Assembly (NCBI GenBank): GCA_039924845.1
Contig: JBDTAC010000098.1
Coordinates: 1-37,939 of the forward strand
DNA length: 37,939 bases
Source: Bacteroidia bacterium
GTDB taxonomy: Bacteria > Bacteroidota > Bacteroidia > DATLTG01
Direction: 5' to 3'
Shown: positions 23,876 to 32,520 of the stretch, piece after piece
How positions within the stretch are numbered: position 1 is the stretch's first letter
Layout of the letters: the number at the start of each line of letters is the position of its first letter
Position numbers and translations under genes: made by a program
Notes under the pieces: model-generated
What the model was told of the DNA's origin: nothing
Database searches by the model: none
The model's input: the letters and a program-made list of their open reading frames with translations, nothing else

Positions 23876-26800
23876 TTATTGATACGATGAAGAATTGTTG
23901 TGCTTTCTATACAACAAACGCAACAGAGAAGGAAAAATAATCAGTAAAAGCGGCAGTGCTATCGTAAATCCTCCGATTACGGCAATGGCTAAAGGTTGGT
24001 GCAATTGTGCCCCTGTTCCGATACCCATTGCTAAAGGGAGCAATGCAATGATAGCGCCGATTGCGGTCATTAATTTAGGGCGTAAACGTGTTGAAATGGA
24101 ATACACCAAGGCATCGTCCACAGAATTTGTTTGTAGCGAATCTTGAAATTGTTGAAAGGTAAAAATGGCATTTTCACCAATGATTCCGACAATCATAATT
24201 AAACCCGTATAACTTCCTACATTAAGCGGTGTGTGCGTAATATACAGCGCCAACAAACTTCCGGCATCACCCAAAAGGGCGATGAATAAAATGAGGAGTG
24301 CTACTTTAAAATCTCTGTATAGAAAAAGAATAACGGTAAACACCAATAAACTAGCGGTAAAAAGTATTTGCAATAATTCCAAAAAAGATTGTTGTTGTTG
24401 TTGGTACGAGCCTCCATAAGTGATACTGTATCCTTGCGGCAAATGAATGTTTTCTGCAATTTGTTTTTTAATGTCTTTGATAACGCTACCCAAATCACGG
24501 TTGTCTAAGCGAGCGGTTACAAGCGCTACCGATTGGTTATTTTCGCGCTGTATTTCAGCCACACCGCTTTGAATTTGAACGTTTGCCAATTCTCCAATCG
24601 GCTTTAATTTTCCGTCCGGCAAAAAAATAAATTCATTTTTGATGTGCTGAACAGTTGCATCTTTATTGTCGGGATAAACCATCCGAATGTCTGTCATTTG
24701 CTGCTTTTCCATGATTTGCCCAACAACAGAACCCTTCAATTGAGTTTCCATCTGAAATTGAAAATCAGAAGGTGTGATTTGGTATTGTGCCAATTTTATA
24801 AAATTAGGCTTGATCTCAATATTAGGACCAGCTATTACAACGCCATCAAATACATCGGCAGTACCTTTTACTTTAGTAACCAAACCAGCTACAACACTTG
24901 CGGTTTGGTTAAGATACGCGGGATCGCTTCCGAAAATTTTTATTTCTATCGGCTGTGTCGAACTCATTAAATCTCCCAAAATATCTTCGATTCTTTGTCC
25001 GAAATCCACGCGCAAAGCAGGTTGCGAACTTTCTATTGTTTGTCGGATGGCATCAATCACTTGATCCGTAGTGCGTTTTCTTTTCTTTTTAAGTTGGATG
25101 AGATAATCTCCAGTATTGGGTTCCGTAATAAAAAATCCCATTTGTGTCCCAGTTCTGCGAGCATAACTTTCTACTTCGGGTATCGCCAAGATTTTCTTTT
25201 CAACTTGACACAGCATGGAGTCTGTTTGTTGAAGGGAGGTTCCGGGCGGACTGGAATAATCCATAGCAATAGTACCTTCGTCCATTTGGGGCAAAAATCC
25301 AGTTTCTAATTTTGGTAAAATCAGCCATACGGCGAAAATTAATCCAACTATAATCGCTAAACTAATTATGGGTCTTTTGATAAAAAAAGAAATCCATTTT
25401 TGTTTTTTTATGGGATGCGGAAGTGCTTCTGAAAAATTATTTTTTGAACGCTCTTTTTTACGTGCAAAAATTAAATACACTACCGGCAAACAAATCCAGG
25501 TTACGAAAAAAGAACAAATCAATGTAATAATCATTGTATTGGTGAGCACTTTAAAATACGCCCCAGCAATGCCTGTCATCATTTCAAAAGGAATAAAAAT
25601 AACAATGGTGCTGATGGACGAACTAATCATGGAAGGTAAAATATAACGCACAGCTTTGTTGACAACCGAAGAAGGAGCCTCGTTCGGATGTTCTTCTGAA
25701 ACGCGGAAAATTTGTTCCATAACAACAATGGCATCGTCAATGATGAGTCCTATGGATGCAGCAATAGCACCCAAGGTGATAATATTTAAAGTATAATGCA
25801 TCGCATAAACCACCGTAAATGAGAGCGCTAATGTTATCGGAATAGTAACTAAAACGGTAAGGCTTGCTTTTAGTGAACGTAAAAAAATAAAAACTACCAA
25901 AATGGCTAAGACAAGTCCGAGCCACAAACTATCGCTTACACTTTTCACAGCATCGGTAACGAAATCTGATTGATCGTAATAAGGAACCAATTTTACATCT
26001 TCCGGAAGCATTTTTTGCAACTCGTTTACTTTCGCTCTTAACTGATTTGCCAAATCAATTAAATTGGCTTTCGGTTGTTTTAAAATATCTACCAGAATCG
26101 CTTCTTTGCTATTCGCATTTATTTTTATGTATTCTATTTTTTGTTGAATCTCTACCGTAGCAATGTCTTTTAAAGTAACGATGCGTTTTCCATCATTTCG
26201 CAACACCACATTTTCCAATTCATCTTTCGTGTAAATACCAGCATCCGTGAGCGTGAGATACAATCTGCGGTAATCATTTGTGTAGCCATTTGATTTGATA
26301 AAATTAGTGGCATTGAGCGCATCATTTATCATGGCAGGTGTAATCCCCAATGCGCTCATCTTTTGTGCATGCAGTTCTATCCAATACTCTTTTGTTTTTC
26401 CTCCGCTTACTTCAATGGATGAAATTCCGACTACTTGCGAAAGATATGGCTTGATTAAATGTTCCGCAATCAATCTTAATTCAATCGGACTTTTATTCGC
26501 GCTTTCTACCGTGTATCCCATTACAGGAGCGGTGGAAGGACTCATTTTTTCTACCTTAATTTGTGTTCCAGCAGGTAAGTCGCTTCGTATTTGATTAATA
26601 TAGGATTCGGCTTGTTGGCGACTTGTTTCCACATTCGCATTCCAATCCAAGAAAATAGATATTTCGCAACTACCGCGACTCGTAGTGCTTCGGATGCGTT
26701 GTAAATCCGGAATTTTTTTTAAGATATTCTCCAAAGGTTTTGTAATCGTGAGCATCATTTTATCCACTGGCTGCTCGCCGTCATCTACAATCACTTTTAT

Positions 26801-26926
26801 TTTCGGAAACGTAATTTCTGGTAATAAAGAAGTTTCGATACGCGTATAAAAAAGCACACCTCCAGCAATGAGAAGTGCCATAATTACGGCAATCGGACTC
26901 TTATATCTCAAAAAAAAGTTTTTCAC
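23876..26926 (-). CDS. RND efflux transporter permease (AcrB/HAE1-like)
   Basis: A 1016-residue inner-membrane proton antiporter. It shows the usual 12-helix duplicated layout, with TM1 at residues 11-27, a large porter loop, and LGLVLAILVVFIFLRSLKAS. TM4 is GAIAASIGLIIDDAIVVMEQIF with the Asp-Asp proton relay of HAE1-type pumps. The second half is symmetrical (TGLIMIVGIIGENAIFTFQQF). The start is GTG, overlapping the adaptor stop as GTGA, so translation is coupled. A motif copy at 25430-25449 encodes S-K-N-N-F-S in the cytoplasmic linker between the two halves. Substrate is unknown; HAE1-like pumps usually export amphiphilic compounds. Confidence 0.93.
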   Translation of the reverse strand: MKNFFLRYKSPIAVIMALLIAGGVLFYTRIETSLLPEITFPKIKVIVDDGEQPVDKMMLTITKPLENILKKIPDLQRIRSTTSRGSCEISIFLDWNANVETSRQQAESYINQIRSDLPAGTQIKVEKMSPSTAPVMGYTVESANKSPIELRLIAEHLIKPYLSQVVGISSIEVSGGKTKEYWIELHAQKMSALGITPAMINDALNATNFIKSNGYTNDYRRLYLTLTDAGIYTKDELENVVLRNDGKRIVTLKDIATVEIQQKIEYIKINANSKEAILVDILKQPKANLIDLANQLRAKVNELQKMLPEDVKLVPYYDQSDFVTDAVKSVSDSLWLGLVLAILVVFIFLRSLKASLTVLVTIPITLALSFTVVYAMHYTLNIITLGAIAASIGLIIDDAIVVMEQIFRVSEEHPNEAPSSVVNKAVRYILPSMISSSISTIVIFIPFEMMTGIAGAYFKVLTNTMIITLICSFFVTWICLPVVYLIFARKKERSKNNFSEALPHPIKKQKWISFFIKRPIISLAIIVGLIFAVWLILPKLETGFLPQMDEGTIAMDYSSPPGTSLQQTDSMLCQVEKKILAIPEVESYARRTGTQMGFFITEPNTGDYLIQLKKKRKRTTDQVIDAIRQTIESSQPALRVDFGQRIEDILGDLMSSTQPIEIKIFGSDPAYLNQTASVVAGLVTKVKGTADVFDGVVIAGPNIEIKPNFIKLAQYQITPSDFQFQMETQLKGSVVGQIMEKQQMTDIRMVYPDNKDATVQHIKNEFIFLPDGKLKPIGELANVQIQSGVAEIQRENNQSVALVTARLDNRDLGSVIKDIKKQIAENIHLPQGYSITYGGSYQQQQQSFLELLQILFTASLLVFTVILFLYRDFKVALLILFIALLGDAGSLLALYITHTPLNVGSYTGLIMIVGIIGENAIFTFQQFQDSLQTNSVDDALVYSISTRLRPKLMTAIGAIIALLPLAMGIGTGAQLHQPLAIAVIGGFTIALPLLLIIFPSLLRLLYRKHNNSSSYQ
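25430..25449 (+). repeat. Intragenic AT palindrome copy in the RND permease gene
   Basis: TGAAAAATTATTTTTTGAACGC, followed by TCTTTTTT, is the best match to the extended consensus in a coding region. It is antisense to the gene and falls in the segment for the central cytoplasmic loop. Confidence 0.75.
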
Positions 26927-27858
26927 GGCTGTATTATTTTAACACTTGCAGTATCTGCCAATCCATAATTTCCTGAAAAAATAATTTTATCGGACGGTGA
27001 AAAAGTAGGCGAAATAATTTCTACTTTATCGTTTGTTTCAATCCCTTTTTTTACCGGAATTTTTACTGCCGTGCTGTCGTTTATTAATTTCATTATCCAA
27101 AAAGAAGTTTCTGTTTCGTTTGTTAATACTGCGGTTTTGGGCAATACAAAAGCTTGTTTGGCGGCTGTTTTCGGAATCGTTATTTTAGCGATAAGATTTT
27201 CCGGAAGTGATATATCAGACATTGCTTTCACAATATAATTTTCCGTTTGAGACGCAGCATCCATCGTTGGCAAACGGCTGTCGATACGAGCTTTTATAAC
27301 TTCGCTATCTGGCAAAATAATACTGCAAGGCATCGTTGTTTTTACGTAGTTATGCAACTCATAAGGCACGTTTAGTAGAAATACCAAACTGCTTTCGTCC
27401 GCAATAAGACAAAGCGGATCGCCGTCTTGCACATAATCTCCTTTTTGGTGATTTACAGCAGTAATTATTCCTTCTTTGTTGGCGGTGATTTTCAGCATCC
27501 CTGAAAAGGAAAAAAGAGAATCGGTTTTCGCATCAATAGCGGATGCTTCCTTCGTTTGGAGAATAAAAAGGACTTGCCCTTTTTTTATTTTATCGCCCAC
27601 ATTTACTTCCACATTTCTGATATATCCATTGGCATTAGCGCGTGCTGCATCTTTTATCAGAAAGGAGGAAGTGGCACTGAGCGTAAGTTGATCTGAAATA
27701 GTTTCTTGAGAAATATGCGTAACGCGCACAGCTACGATGGCTTTAGAATCCGTATCTCCGCTATCGTCCGAGGAAATCGTATTGGATTTACATCCCGATA
27801 AAAGTGAAAGGATAAATGCAAAAGATAAAATGGCACTTCGAAAAATTATTTTTTTCAT
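26923..27858 (-). CDS. RND periplasmic adaptor subunit (membrane-fusion lipoprotein)
   Basis: A 311-residue lipoprotein (signal with lipobox L-S-G-C). It contains a barrel-sandwich/lipoyl-like hybrid (NGYIRNVEVNVGDKIKKGQV, LCLIADESSLVFLLNVP) and a membrane-proximal C-terminal domain (VLPKTAVLTNETETSFWI), the HlyD/AcrA family plan with a short hairpin. It bridges the RND permease and the TolC-like protein. Its start codon is set inside an AT motif (M-K-K-I-I-F), and it follows the TolC-like gene by 21 bases. Confidence 0.9.
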   Translation of the reverse strand: MKKIIFRSAILSFAFILSLLSGCKSNTISSDDSGDTDSKAIVAVRVTHISQETISDQLTLSATSSFLIKDAARANANGYIRNVEVNVGDKIKKGQVLFILQTKEASAIDAKTDSLFSFSGMLKITANKEGIITAVNHQKGDYVQDGDPLCLIADESSLVFLLNVPYELHNYVKTTMPCSIILPDSEVIKARIDSRLPTMDAASQTENYIVKAMSDISLPENLIAKITIPKTAAKQAFVLPKTAVLTNETETSFWIMKLINDSTAVKIPVKKGIETNDKVEIISPTFSPSDKIIFSGNYGLADTASVKIIQP

Positions 27859-27879
27859 CGTTCTTTTTTTGGGAAATAA

Positions 27880-29127
27880 TTACCAGTTCCAATAATTTAG
27901 TTCGTTAATCAAACTTAGTTTTTTTAATTGTTCTTGATTTAATTGTGCTTGAATAATCAATTGGTTTTTTACGGCAATAACAAATTCCGTTACAGCTATG
28001 GTGCCTTGTTCCATTTGTTTTTTAGATACGTCAATTAACGTTTGCGAAGTAATCAATTGCTCGTTTAGTTGTTGAACAATCGCATTCACAGCCACTAATT
28101 CATTCTCCGTACGTGCTATTTCTGCGGCGTGATGGTTTATAAAATATTTTTTGTATCCGTTCCGAGTATCTTCCGAAATTTTTAATTTTTGTTCCTCCAA
28201 CTGACGCTGTTTTCCATCATAAATCGGCATCGAAAAATTTAATCCGAAACTGGTTCCCACGTGTTGATAAATCATATCGTACGAAGCAGAATTAATTCCG
28301 GCATCTGCAAACCAGCTTAATTTAGGCTTATAGTGAAGCGAAATTAAATTTTGAGCATTGGTAATTTTTAAACTATCAATAGTAAATTGCATAAAAAATG
28401 GAGCAGAAAATGAATTAGAAGTAAGGTTCCTTTTAACCAAAGGTGCTTCCATCGAAACGCTTGAAGTATCGTTAATGCCACACAATAAATTTAATTCAGA
28501 CACTGCTTTTTTATAATCTTCTTGTAATTGCAACGCATTTATTTGCTCGGATTGCATTTCAATTTTAAAATTCAAATAATCGGATGGCTTGTAAATCCCT
28601 TTGTTTAAAAGCTGTTTCAAAATAATTTCTTCTGCTTTCAACATTGATAAATTATTTTTTTCGACCTTGCATTGCTCCTGAAAAGTATATGCTGCAATGT
28701 AATCCGCTACAATATTTTTTTGCAAATCGTGTGTACTCATTTGTTTGGAGATGCCCAGCGATTGACCATTTAACACTACTTGTTGCATTTCCGTTTCTTT
28801 GTTTTTTTTAGGCGTAAAATCCTGTGAAACACTGATAACAGAAGAATACAGTCCGCCGTTGGTAATTGCATTGTCATATCCATAACCGTTGATAATAGGC
28901 GCGAACATCAATTGTCCATACAAATTTACTTTCGGTTTATAGCCTGTTTTTAATTTTAAACTATCTATGTTGTTAGAAAGGACTTGATTGCTGTAATCCT
29001 TTAAAAACGGGCTGTTTTCACGCCCTTGGAGTAAGTAATAATCTAAATTAGTAGTTTGTGCATTTGCGGAATAAACTGCAAAAAAACAAAGGATGAATAG
29101 GAAATAAGTGTTTTTGAAAAAACGCAT
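27880..29127 (-). CDS. TolC-family outer-membrane efflux protein
   Basis: A 415-residue protein with a signal peptide (cleaved near SANAQ) and two helical repeats of the outer-membrane-factor type: NLDYYLLQGRENSPFLKDYS at the N-terminus and LVAVNAIVQQLNEQLITSQT in the second half. It forms the outer-membrane exit duct of the tripartite pump. It is the first gene of the minus-strand run that continues through adaptor, permease, GT2 and TPR paralog 2. Confidence 0.9.
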   Translation of the reverse strand: MRFFKNTYFLFILCFFAVYSANAQTTNLDYYLLQGRENSPFLKDYSNQVLSNNIDSLKLKTGYKPKVNLYGQLMFAPIINGYGYDNAITNGGLYSSVISVSQDFTPKKNKETEMQQVVLNGQSLGISKQMSTHDLQKNIVADYIAAYTFQEQCKVEKNNLSMLKAEEIILKQLLNKGIYKPSDYLNFKIEMQSEQINALQLQEDYKKAVSELNLLCGINDTSSVSMEAPLVKRNLTSNSFSAPFFMQFTIDSLKITNAQNLISLHYKPKLSWFADAGINSASYDMIYQHVGTSFGLNFSMPIYDGKQRQLEEQKLKISEDTRNGYKKYFINHHAAEIARTENELVAVNAIVQQLNEQLITSQTLIDVSKKQMEQGTIAVTEFVIAVKNQLIIQAQLNQEQLKKLSLINELNYWNW

Positions 29128-29294
29128 AGTTTTGAAAGAAATTCAAATATCGAAAAATAAACAAAGCGAAATTAAAATTCAATTTTGTATTTATTCTGGA
29201 TAAATTTAGAAAATTCTAAAAGACTCCTTTTCCAGCGTTGTATTGGTGTGTTATTTTTTCTTTTCTTTACGTCATAAATTAAGAAAAAAACAAG

Positions 29295-29615
29295 ATGAAA
29301 TTTGATAAACATATTTTTATTTGCACCAACCAACGCGCTGCAGATTCGGAACGTAAAAGTTGTGGAGAAGCCCATGGATTGGAATTAGTAGCCGCTTTCA
29401 AAAAAGCCTTAAAAGAAAAACAATTACCGATAAAAGTGCGTGCGCAAAAAGCAGGCTGCTTGGATATTTGTAATTTCGGACCTACTTTGGTGGTGTATCC
29501 TGAAGGCGTTTTTTATGTGAATGTGCAACTCTCGGATGTAGCGGAAATTATTGAGGAACACATTGTGAATAATCGTCCAGTGAAACGCTTGGTGCTGGAT
29601 AAATCAAAGTATTGA
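29295..29615 (+). CDS. Thioredoxin-like [2Fe-2S] ferredoxin
   Basis: A 106-residue cytoplasmic electron carrier. The four cluster ligands of thioredoxin-like ferredoxins are present: Cys10 (HIFICTNQR), Cys23 (KSCGE), and Cys55 and Cys59 (GCLDICNFGP). PTLVVYPEGVFYVNV and the C-terminal DVAEIIEEHI match the family. The redox partner is not identifiable. It overlaps the next gene as TGATG, so the pair is translationally coupled. Confidence 0.92.
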   Translation: MKFDKHIFICTNQRAADSERKSCGEAHGLELVAAFKKALKEKQLPIKVRAQKAGCLDICNFGPTLVVYPEGVFYVNVQLSDVAEIIEEHIVNNRPVKRLVLDKSKY

Positions 29616-29968
29616 TGGAAGAAAATCAACTTTCCGAGTATTTTAAAAACGCGGAAATTATCCAACAAACGGCACAACAAACGCAAAAAGATTTCGGGAT
29701 GTTGAACTTCGAAATTTTATTTTCAGGAAATCAGGAAACCGCTTATCAGGAATTGTTCGTGCAAATACAAACCATTGTTTGCAAGCTTTTACAGCAGAAT
29801 TACCAACAATTGATGGACGTTCTTTATCGCATCGACGTAAGTGAAAAAAAAATTTCCGAAACACTTAAAAATCTGGATGCAAAAACATTACCCGATATCA
29901 TTACTGCGCTAATTTTAAATCGAGAATTGCAAAAAGTGATTATCCGAAACACGTATTCTCTTAAGTAA
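29615..29968 (+). CDS. Small helical protein coupled to the ferredoxin
   Basis: A 117-residue, mostly helical, Gln-rich protein with no signal peptide or membrane segment. The ATG overlaps the ferredoxin stop; an in-frame TTG one codon earlier is not needed. The family is not recognised. The tight coupling suggests a role with the ferredoxin, such as cluster delivery or partner binding, but this is inference from position. It is followed by motif copy 30022-30043 and the terminator at 30063-30102. Confidence 0.75.
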   Translation: MEENQLSEYFKNAEIIQQTAQQTQKDFGMLNFEILFSGNQETAYQELFVQIQTIVCKLLQQNYQQLMDVLYRIDVSEKKISETLKNLDAKTLPDIITALILNRELQKVIIRNTYSLK

Positions 29969-30021
29969 TTAAAGACTTGAATTTTTGTTACTTCATGAAA
30001 AAGGAAATTAAAGGAAAACAG

Positions 30022-30043
30022 ATTCAAAAAATTATTTTTTCGA
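30022..30043 (+). repeat. AT palindrome copy after the ferredoxin pair
   Basis: TTCAAAAAATTATTTTTTCGAA with right flank GCC and a short T-tract. It lies 54 bases after the stop and 20 before the bidirectional terminator, making a tandem of two AT-core hairpins. Confidence 0.6.
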
Positions 30044-30062
30044 AGCCATTTTTAATTCAACA

Positions 30063-30102
30063 AAAAAGGTGTTTGAAAAATTAATTTTTCAAACACCTTT
30101 TT
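30063..30102. terminator. Perfect 40-bp palindromic bidirectional terminator
   Basis: An A-tract followed by GGTGTTTGAAAAATT, then its exact reverse complement. It lies between the convergent ferredoxin pair and glutamine synthetase III (stop at 30125) and would serve both. The inner TTTGAAAAATT core is shared with the terminator at 17052-17093, while the outer GC-containing arms differ. Confidence 0.9.
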
Positions 30103-30124
30103 ACCAATCTATTTCGCGAAAAAA

Positions 30125-32314
30125 TTATTTCACAAAAAGTAATTCTCTGTATTTCGGTAAGGACCACATTTCATCGTCTACCAATAATTCCAATTTATCT
30201 ACATTATAACGAATGGTTTCGAAATGCGGTTTTACTTTTTCGCAATACGCAATGGCTTGTTTTTTATGATCGGTAATGACATTTGCTTTTTTACGTTCTT
30301 CCGTCATATCGTCCACATTTTTTTTAATGGTAGAAATACGTTCTGAAATTTCGCGGATCATTTCCATTTGTGCAGCGGTGGCTTTTTTAAATTCGGCAGC
30401 ATCAAACAATTGTTTAATTCCGTTTACATTATCCACAACTATTTTTTGGTATTTAATAGCGGTCGGAATAATATGACTAAGCGCCAACTCTGCCATCACA
30501 CGCGATTCTATCTGAATTTTTTTGGTGTACGTTTCTAAATAAATATCGTGTCGTGCTTCTTGTTCGCGATCCGACATTATATTTAAAGATTCAAACAAAT
30601 GAACTGTTTTCTTATTTAAGAAGGCATCCAAGGCATTGGGCGTAGTTTTAATATTACTCAAGCCGCGTTTTTCAGCTTCTTTCACCCATTCGTCTCCATA
30701 ACCATTTCCTTCAAAACGAATGTTTTTTGATTTCACAATATAATCGCGCAATACTTGGAAAATGGCTTCGTCTTTGTCTTCGCCTTTATGGATAATTGTA
30801 TCTACTTCTTTTTTAAATTCGATGAGTTGATTCGCCATAATCGTGTTTAACACAATCATTGGTCCTGCGCAATTAGCAGAAGATCCAACGGCTCTGAATT
30901 CAAATTTATTTCCAGTAAACGCAAAAGGAGAAGTCCGGTTTCTATCGGTATTGTCCAATAAAATATCTGGAATTTTTCCAATGCCTAATTTAAGTGCCGT
31001 TTTTTCATCCGGACTCATTTTTCCAGATTTTACTTTCTTCTCCAAATCATCTAACACTTGCGTTAATTGTGTTCCGATAAAAATACTCATAATTGCTGGC
31101 GGAGCCTCATTAGCACCTAAACGGTGATCATTGTTTGCCGAAGCAATGCTGGCGCGCAATAAATCGGAATGGTCGTGCACCGCTTTTATTGTATTGATAA
31201 AAAAGGTAAGAAATTGCAAATTGGTCTTAGGCGTTTTCCCAGGAGAAAGTAAATTTTTTCCGGTATTAGTGCCCATGCTCCAATTGTTGTGTTTCCCGCT
31301 TCCATTTACTCCTGCGAAAGGTTTTTCGTGCAATAACACTCTAAAATGATGTTTTTTTGCAATTTTTTCGAGTAAATCCATTAATAATTGATTGTGATCT
31401 ACCGCCAAATTACATTCTTCAAAAATCGGAGCGCACTCAAATTGATTTGGAGCTACTTCGTTGTGGCGCGTTTTAACAGGAATTCCCAAACGATGCGATT
31501 CAATTTCGAAAGCACGCATAAAAGAGGAAATTCGTTTTGGGATGGAACCAAAGTAATGATCTTCCAACTGCTGCCCTTTCGCTGGCGCATGACCAAACAA
31601 AGTTCTTCCTGTCATGGCTAAATCTGGACGCGCATTGTACAAAGCTTCGTCCACCAAAAAATATTCTTGCTCCCAACCTAAAGTAGCCGTTACTTTATTT
31701 ACGTTTTTATCAAAATACTGACACACATCTACCGCCGCTTTATCCAATATATTCAAGGCTTTTAATAAAGGAGTTTTATAATCCAAAGCCTCTCCTGTAT
31801 AGGAAACAAAAATAGTAGGAATACACAAAGCTCTGCCAATAACGAAAGCCGGAGAAGTAGGATCCCAAGCCGTATAACCGCGAGCTTCAAAAGTATTTCG
31901 GATTCCTCCGCTCGGAAAACTGGAAGCATCCGGTTCTTGTTGAACCAATTGCGAACCTCCAAATTTTTCAATGGCGCTACCATCTTCAGTTGTTTCAAAA
32001 AAAGCATCGTGTTTTTCAGCAGTAGTACCAGTTAATGGCTGAAACCAATGAGTATAATGTGTGGCACCTTTATTCACAGCCCACGCTTTCATAGAAGCAG
32101 CTACTTGATCCGCCATTTTGCGATCAATGCGCGTGCCTTTTTCAATCGCGTTCATGACGCTTTCGTAAGCTTCGTCCGAAAGATATTCTTTCATCGCTTT
32201 TTTACCGAAAACGCTTTCGCCATAATAATCGGATACTTTTACAGAAGGCAATTCTACGTGAACAGGCGCGTGTTTACGAGCTTCTTCTAATGAGGTAAAT
32301 CTTAAAGAGGTCAT
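30125..32314 (-). CDS. glnN: Glutamine synthetase type III
   Basis: ATP-dependent ligation of glutamate and ammonia to glutamine. From the ATG at 32314 the protein is 729 residues, the exact size class of GSIII; an upstream ATG at 32371 would add 19 residues of A/T-repeat-derived sequence. Landmarks: THYTHWFQPLTGTTAEKHD, GWEQEYFLVDE (catalytic Glu), VAPNQFECAPIFEECNLA, GVNGSGKHNNWSMGT and RTSPFAFTGNKFEFRAVGSS (ATP/glutamate Arg motif). GSIII is the main glutamine synthetase of many Bacteroidota. It has its own promoter and tandem upstream sites. Confidence 0.95.
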   Translation of the reverse strand: MTSLRFTSLEEARKHAPVHVELPSVKVSDYYGESVFGKKAMKEYLSDEAYESVMNAIEKGTRIDRKMADQVAASMKAWAVNKGATHYTHWFQPLTGTTAEKHDAFFETTEDGSAIEKFGGSQLVQQEPDASSFPSGGIRNTFEARGYTAWDPTSPAFVIGRALCIPTIFVSYTGEALDYKTPLLKALNILDKAAVDVCQYFDKNVNKVTATLGWEQEYFLVDEALYNARPDLAMTGRTLFGHAPAKGQQLEDHYFGSIPKRISSFMRAFEIESHRLGIPVKTRHNEVAPNQFECAPIFEECNLAVDHNQLLMDLLEKIAKKHHFRVLLHEKPFAGVNGSGKHNNWSMGTNTGKNLLSPGKTPKTNLQFLTFFINTIKAVHDHSDLLRASIASANNDHRLGANEAPPAIMSIFIGTQLTQVLDDLEKKVKSGKMSPDEKTALKLGIGKIPDILLDNTDRNRTSPFAFTGNKFEFRAVGSSANCAGPMIVLNTIMANQLIEFKKEVDTIIHKGEDKDEAIFQVLRDYIVKSKNIRFEGNGYGDEWVKEAEKRGLSNIKTTPNALDAFLNKKTVHLFESLNIMSDREQEARHDIYLETYTKKIQIESRVMAELALSHIIPTAIKYQKIVVDNVNGIKQLFDAAEFKKATAAQMEMIREISERISTIKKNVDDMTEERKKANVITDHKKQAIAYCEKVKPHFETIRYNVDKLELLVDDEMWSLPKYRELLFVK

Positions 32315-32353
32315 ATTATTTTGTTTTTTAGATGAGGTTTTATTTTGATGCTG

Positions 32354-32361
32354 CAAAAATA
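32354..32361 (-). promoter_or_regulatory. -7 box for glutamine synthetase III
   Basis: TATTTTTG on the minus strand lies inside an AT palindrome copy (32353-32372), 39 bases before the ATG. Here the dispersed motif itself appears to supply the -7 element. Confidence 0.5.
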
Positions 32362-32405
32362 ATTTTTTCAAAGCACATTTTATAAAAAAGGTGATTTATT
32401 TTATT

Positions 32406-32473
32406 AACACCCCTATTTTTTGATACTTATTAAATTTAAAATGAATAAATATGAATAACACCCCCTATTTTTT
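32406..32473. promoter_or_regulatory. Two direct-repeat boxes upstream of glutamine synthetase III
   Basis: AACACCCCTATTTTTT (32406-32421) and AACACCCCCTATTTTTT (32457-32473) are 51-52 bases apart, about five helical turns. They lie about 45 and 96 bases upstream of the -7 box. The C-run is unusual in this AT-rich DNA. They are candidate operator sites for nitrogen control. Confidence 0.5.
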
Positions 32474-32520
32474 AAGGTAGAATAAATAAAAAGTATATAA
32501 ATAGGTTTAAGATATAGAGA

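Noticed and set aside
32315-32371. Nineteen-residue N-terminal extension of glutamine synthetase III
   Set aside because: The extension is derived from the AT motif and Lys/Gln-rich leader and would place the start upstream of the predicted transcript start; the 729-residue form matches the family.
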